From the NCBI GenBank assembly GCA_947458575.1, contig CANHBE010000097.1:1-9017 (forward strand): a stretch of DNA of 9,017 nucleotides, given 5' to 3'. The DNA is from Flavobacteriaceae bacterium (lineage in GTDB: Bacteria > Bacteroidota > Bacteroidia > Flavobacteriales > Flavobacteriaceae). Both the position numbers and the translations under genes were made by a program. Position 1 is the stretch's first letter, and every line of letters starts with the position of its first letter. The notes below the pieces were generated by a model, which made no database searches, was not told the DNA's origin, and saw only the letters and a list, made by a program, of their open reading frames with translations. Positions 5,320-9,017 of the stretch are shown in pieces.

Positions 5320-7407
5320 TTAATATTTCATAATTTTTTGAATTGTCTTTACATCATCTACCGTCATAATATCTAAAAAATATATACCCTTTTCGAATTT
5401 TGTTACATCAATTTGATTAGTGTAACTATAATGAGCAATTTTTTTTCCTGTTATATCAACCACAGTTATATCCTTTACAAATTCACTAATATGTAAAACG
5501 TCCGCAGTCGGATTCGGGTAAACAATAATTTTTCTCTTCGGATTGCTTTTTGTTGTTTCAACTTGCAAAGACGATTCAATGTCTAAAACACACACGAGAA
5601 ATTGTTCACTTGCTTGAATAATTCTATCTGGAAACCAAATAAAATTTCTAACACCACAAAGCGAATTATCATTATTAATAATAATTTGCCAAGTTAGTCC
5701 TCCATCAACGGTCTTATAAACATCCTTCGTTTCTGTATTAATCCCATAAGCATTGAACTCATCAAAGAAATAAAATCGTCTTGGGAAATTTATACTTACT
5801 GTATTCCATGTTTGACCGCCATTTTCCGAATATACCCAATTACCAAAATCTAAACTTCTGACATACAATTTATCAGGAGTGACAATCTGTATTTCTTCTA
5901 CTCTTCCTTCGGTATAAGAATTTACGGGATTCCAAGTAGATCCACCATCTATTGTCTTCCACATTGCTCCTGGATACGTAGAGTTTCCAACGGCAGCAAA
6001 ACCAATCTGCTCGTTTGCAAATTTGATCTCTCCTACTTGTATCATATTTGTAAATTGTGACCAATTCGTTCCGCTTCTTCGAATAAGTCCATCGTTTATC
6101 GGAGCCCCAGGATTTGTACCTATAAAAAAGTCTCCGTTATTTTTAAGCCAGCATTTTGTGTATGCTGAAGAAGGTTGTATAGGAATTGAACTGCTCCAGC
6201 TTTGTCCAAAATTTGTAGTCGCAGAATATCCAGCCGGGCCAACGACAATTCCTTTGCCATCTTGCTTCATGCTGATAGACCTGTAAAAGGAACTAGACGC
6301 TAATGCTTTTCGTTGCCATGTAATACCCCTATTAGCAGAGTAATAGATTGCACTTTGCGTGTTGCTGGACCCAACCATAACACCTTGATTACTATTCATA
6401 AACTGAATATCATTGACTACTAAAGAACCGAAAATACCTTCATAAAATAAAGACCATTGTGTACCTGATGCATTGTTTGCTTTAAATATTGTGCCTTCAT
6501 CTCCCGCCACCAATATATCACTTCCTCGGAATGTTATTGCTTTCAGATTATTTATTAAAAGGCTACTGTTTGGGGCATTTACCGTTTGAGTTGGAGACCA
6601 TGTGGCTCCCAAATCTGTGGACAACGCAAAAGTTCTAGCATTTCCAACAAGATATAAAACTCCATTATGCAATCTAATGTCTAGTGCATTACCCACATCG
6701 GTATCAATAAGAGTCCACGTATTCCCTTGATCAATAGTTCTATAAACTTGTCCAAGTGCACCTACAGCCATACCTATATTTTCGTCTACAAAAAGTATCT
6801 CGTTTAAATCATAAGAACTTGCCTGTAATTGAATCATATTCCATGTTAAACCTTGGTCAGTAGTTTTAAGTACTTGCCCATCGTCAGTAACGACAAAACC
6901 TATTTGCTCGTTTATAAAATGAATATCAGTAATGTCAACTCCAGAGGAAATCAAAGTTGAAGGTATGCTAATGATACTCCATGTTTGCCCGCCATCAAGT
7001 GTTTTATTAACAAAGCGTCTATAACCAGATATAAAGCCTACATTATCATTCACAAAGAAAACTTTATCATAAGTAAGCGCAGTTCCATAATTCACATTTG
7101 TAGACGTTTGCCAGCCATCAGTTGTTTTTGATAGCGAACCAAATGTTGAAATAAGATATCCATTATTGTCATCAAGCATAAATAAATCAGAAGGATTTGA
7201 TGAACCCGTAAACAAAGACCATGTTAAGCCATCGCTAGTTTTGTAGCATCTACCTGGTGCGCTTGCAATGACATAGGTTGTCCCATTGGGAGTGGTCTCC
7301 ATATCCTCAATTACATTGGCAGTGTTAAATGGGGTGACGGTTTTCCAACTTTGAGCACCAGAATTAACAAAAGAAATAATCAATGTTAATGCGATAAACT
7401 TTCTCAT
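5320..7407 (-). CDS. Secreted YCF48/BNR-repeat beta-propeller-like protein with T9SS type A sorting domain, 695 aa
   Basis: The start chosen is the ATG at 7407. An upstream in-frame TTG (7428) would add seven polar residues (MKSKVSI) ahead of a normal signal peptide, which makes it unlikely. MRKFIALTLIISFVNSGAQS is a signal peptide, probably cleaved around GAQ/S. The body holds at least ten repeats ending in a D-x-G-x-T-W type turn, with tryptophans at residues 63, 143, 189, 231, 270, 364, 404, 492, 534 and 573. Examples are KTSDGLTW, KTLDGGQTW, RTIDQGNTW and KTVDGGLTW. These resemble YCF48/BNR (sialidase Asp-box) blades. Residues about 624-695, with VYPNPTADVLHIS, VVDITGKKI, FEKGIYFLDI and a basic end, form a type A C-terminal sorting domain. 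That domain directs export across the outer membrane by T9SS and usually surface attachment or release. No catalytic residues are evident, and the ligand is unknown. Confidence 0.92.
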   Translation of the reverse strand: MRKFIALTLIISFVNSGAQSWKTVTPFNTANVIEDMETTPNGTTYVIASAPGRCYKTSDGLTWSLFTGSSNPSDLFMLDDNNGYLISTFGSLSKTTDGWQTSTNVNYGTALTYDKVFFVNDNVGFISGYRRFVNKTLDGGQTWSIISIPSTLISSGVDITDIHFINEQIGFVVTDDGQVLKTTDQGLTWNMIQLQASSYDLNEILFVDENIGMAVGALGQVYRTIDQGNTWTLIDTDVGNALDIRLHNGVLYLVGNARTFALSTDLGATWSPTQTVNAPNSSLLINNLKAITFRGSDILVAGDEGTIFKANNASGTQWSLFYEGIFGSLVVNDIQFMNSNQGVMVGSSNTQSAIYYSANRGITWQRKALASSSFYRSISMKQDGKGIVVGPAGYSATTNFGQSWSSSIPIQPSSAYTKCWLKNNGDFFIGTNPGAPINDGLIRRSGTNWSQFTNMIQVGEIKFANEQIGFAAVGNSTYPGAMWKTIDGGSTWNPVNSYTEGRVEEIQIVTPDKLYVRSLDFGNWVYSENGGQTWNTVSINFPRRFYFFDEFNAYGINTETKDVYKTVDGGLTWQIIINNDNSLCGVRNFIWFPDRIIQASEQFLVCVLDIESSLQVETTKSNPKRKIIVYPNPTADVLHISEFVKDITVVDITGKKIAHYSYTNQIDVTKFEKGIYFLDIMTVDDVKTIQKIMKY

Positions 7408-7445
7408 AATACTTACTTTAGATTTCAATAATTATCATTTAATTA

Positions 7446-7805
7446 TTACAACTGACTAATCTGATAGCCACGATACAATTTATCATCTTTAACTTCCCAA
7501 ATAACCATAAAATGGGCCAAAAGCATTTCTTCTCGTGGGTTTTCAATTGTTTTGATGTAATGAGAATAACGAACAGTAACCAAATCGCCATCCTTTAGTA
7601 AATGACTGATTCTTGCTTTGGTTCTAATATACGCTCTTCCGAGTTCGGCGGACAAATCCAGAATATCCTGTCGTTTCAATTGTTTAAAACCAGTGCTACT
7701 ATTCCAATCTAACAAAACTTCGGGATGTAAAAATGAACTCATGATCTCGCTATTGATTAGCGCATCTGACTTGTAAAAATCCTGAACTAATTTCTTTGGG
7801 GACAT
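7446..7805 (-). CDS. NTF2/SnoaL-like fold protein, 119 aa
   Basis: Length and pattern fit the NTF2-like superfamily (SnoaL-like). An N-terminal helix, SPKKLVQDFYKSDALINSEIM, is followed by FLHPEVLLDWNSSTG (25-39), a helix LKRQDILDLSAELGRAY, and then long strands: RISHLLKDGDLVTVRYSHY (65-83), EMLLAHFMVIWEVKDDKLYRGYQIS (93-117). This is a cone-shaped alpha+beta barrel that in different members binds small molecules or acts as an enzyme. The residues here do not point to one. The ATG (7805-7803) directly follows the TAA of the lpxD-like gene (7808-7806) with no gap, which strongly implies co-transcription and translational coupling. It ends 38 bases before the T9SS protein start. Confidence 0.8.
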   Translation of the reverse strand: MSPKKLVQDFYKSDALINSEIMSSFLHPEVLLDWNSSTGFKQLKRQDILDLSAELGRAYIRTKARISHLLKDGDLVTVRYSHYIKTIENPREEMLLAHFMVIWEVKDDKLYRGYQISQL

Positions 7806-8735
7806 TTATTTTAACTTATTTAAAATTTCTGGTATTCTTTTAACGTTGGCTAGTTGCTTTAATTTCTCTCTTGATTCTTCTATCGGAGTTCCAAAATAGG
7901 ATTTACCACCTTCAACAGATTTTGTAACTCCGGTTTGTCCCATAACGACAGCTTTCGTACCAATGGTAATGCCACTAGTCGTGCCAACCTGGCCCCATAG
8001 CGTCACTTCATCTTCGATGATAACACATCCGGCAATTCCGGTTTGAGACGCAATAAGGCATTTTTTTCCAATAACCGTATCATGACCGACATGCACCTGA
8101 TTATCCAACTTTGTACCTTCTCCGATCGTAGTGTCACCGGTTACACCTTTGTCAATAGTGCACAGTGCGCCAATACCTACATTATTTTGAATCACTACTC
8201 TTCCACCTGACAACAACTGGTCAAAACCTTCTGCTCGCTTTTTATAATAGAAAGCATCAGCTCCTAAAACAGTTCCAGCATGTATGATGACATTGTCTCC
8301 GATAACGGTATCATCGTAAATGGCTACATTAGAATGGATCATACAATTTTTTCCGATAGTCACATTATTTCCGATAAAGGTATTCGGTTGAATTAGGGTA
8401 CCTTCTCCAATTTTCGCAGTTGGTGCTATAGCAACCGTTGCAGCTTGGAACGGCTTGAAATGCATTGTTAATTTATTAAAATCCCGAAAAGGATCATCTG
8501 AAATTAGCAATGCTTTTCCTTCCGGACAATCAACTTTCTTGTTAATCAATACGATAGTTGCTGCTGATTGTAGGGCTTTATCATAGTATTTGGGATGATC
8601 AACAAAGACAATATCACCGGGTTCTACCACATGAATTTCGTTCATTCCTTGTACAGGAAAATTAGGATCGCCAACGAACTCACATTGAATAATGTTGGCA
8701 ATCTGTTGAAGTGAATGAGCATTCGGAAATTTCAT
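7806..8735 (-). CDS. LpxD-family UDP-3-O-acylglucosamine N-acyltransferase paralogue
   Basis: The 309 residues show the LpxD plan. An N-terminal uridine-binding-like domain (1-100, with IQCEFVGDPNFPVQGMNEIHVVEPGDIVFVDHPKYY) is followed by a left-handed beta-helix of hexapeptide repeats (about 101-270) and a short C-terminal helix (ESREKLKQLANVKRIPEIL). LpxD adds a 3-hydroxyacyl chain from acyl-carrier protein to UDP-3-O-acyl-glucosamine in lipid A synthesis. The catalytic histidine region is kept as KLDNQVHVGHDTVIG (209-223), with H218 matching E. coli H239. Two other positions differ: the usual G-x-D-G-F-G-F/Y motif reads GADAFYY (158-164), and the second histidine (E. coli H276, in a GH-x-x-I context) is isoleucine in TSGITIG (253-259). 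Lipid A function is therefore not certain. The gene lies between efp and an NTF2-like gene, not with lpxA/lpxC. Confidence 0.85.
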   Translation of the reverse strand: MKFPNAHSLQQIANIIQCEFVGDPNFPVQGMNEIHVVEPGDIVFVDHPKYYDKALQSAATIVLINKKVDCPEGKALLISDDPFRDFNKLTMHFKPFQAATVAIAPTAKIGEGTLIQPNTFIGNNVTIGKNCMIHSNVAIYDDTVIGDNVIIHAGTVLGADAFYYKKRAEGFDQLLSGGRVVIQNNVGIGALCTIDKGVTGDTTIGEGTKLDNQVHVGHDTVIGKKCLIASQTGIAGCVIIEDEVTLWGQVGTTSGITIGTKAVVMGQTGVTKSVEGGKSYFGTPIEESREKLKQLANVKRIPEILNKLK

Positions 8736-8816
8736 GTGAATGATTTAAGAAAAAGATGAGATTACATTTAAGGTTTGATATGATTTCGTAGGAAACCAAT
8801 AGAAATAATTCTCTAC

Positions 8817-9017
8817 TTACTTAACTCGTTCCATATAATTACCGGAAGCCGTATCGATCTTAATCTTGTCTCCTTCATTGATAAAAAGAGGAACGTTAAT
8901 TGTCGCACCGGTTTCCACTGTAGCCGATTTTGTGGCGTTGGTAGCTGTGTTTCCTTTAACTCCCGGCTCAGCGTAGGTCACTTCCAAAACTACTGAAGCA
9001 GGCATATCGACAGACAA
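8817..9017 (-). CDS. efp: Elongation factor P, C-terminal part (5' end outside window)
   Basis: The reading frame is open to the right edge and ends with TAA at 8819-8817, showing the last 66 residues. The apparent start at the edge is an internal TTG. The sequence carries EF-P hallmarks: VVLEVTYAEPGVKG, then NTATNATKSATVETGATINVP, then LFINEGDKIKIDTASGNYMERVK, covering the end of the second and the whole third OB domain. EF-P binds stalled ribosomes and promotes peptide-bond formation at consecutive prolines. The N-terminal domain with the modified lysine/arginine loop is outside the window. It is followed after 81 bases by the lpxD paralogue on the same strand, without an evident terminator between them, so the two may be co-transcribed. 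Confidence 0.95.
   Translation of the reverse strand: MSVDMPASVVLEVTYAEPGVKGNTATNATKSATVETGATINVPLFINEGDKIKIDTASGNYMERVK

Noticed and set aside
7427..7447. AATAATT ... AATTATT inverted repeat between the NTF2-like and T9SS genes
   Set aside because: Only seven A/T pairs and no T run; expected by chance in AT-rich DNA. Not called a terminator or operator.

Overview
The window reads as chromosome of a Bacteroidota member, most likely a Flavobacteriales / Flavobacteriaceae species. The signs are: AT-rich DNA; starts preceded by A-rich leaders instead of Shine-Dalgarno sequences; promoter -7 boxes of the Bacteroidota form TAnnTTTG; a Bacteroidota-type TonB-linked outer-membrane beta-barrel protein; a secreted protein with a type IX secretion (T9SS) C-terminal sorting domain; and an efp - lpxD-like - NTF2-like - sucD gene order that I recall from flavobacteria. 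The species cannot be named from the sequence alone.

Layout. Positions 2-886 (+) are the C-terminal end of a large outer-membrane beta-barrel receptor, cut by the left edge and closed by a bidirectional terminator. Facing it is a 54-residue membrane protein (927-1091, -) with a good flavobacterial promoter. The following non-coding stretch of about 420 bases (1092-1511) is the most structured part of the window. It holds a long imperfect hairpin built around a perfect 17-bp inverted repeat, a small hairpin, a second compound stem-loop, and an array of degenerate octamers directly before fumC. fumC (1512-2909, +) is a complete class II fumarase followed by a terminator. Next come an unrecognised 238-residue protein with two C-terminal membrane segments (3086-3802, +) and a shared bidirectional terminator.

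From 3837 to the right edge every gene is on the minus strand. In transcription order (right to left) they are: the C-terminal end of efp; an LpxD-family acyltransferase paralogue; an NTF2/SnoaL-like protein whose ATG directly follows the lpxD stop; a 695-residue secreted beta-propeller-like protein with a T9SS sorting domain; sucD with its own -7 box and terminator; and a small GIY-YIG-like protein.

How they fit together. FumC and SucD both serve the citric-acid cycle but lie on opposite strands. EF-P, the LpxD paralogue and the NTF2-like protein form a compact housekeeping/envelope cluster. The T9SS protein and the beta-barrel receptor belong to the cell-surface inventory. Most genes are ordinary. 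The unusual content is the structured intergenic region before fumC, the LpxD paralogue with altered active-site positions, and two small uncharacterised proteins.
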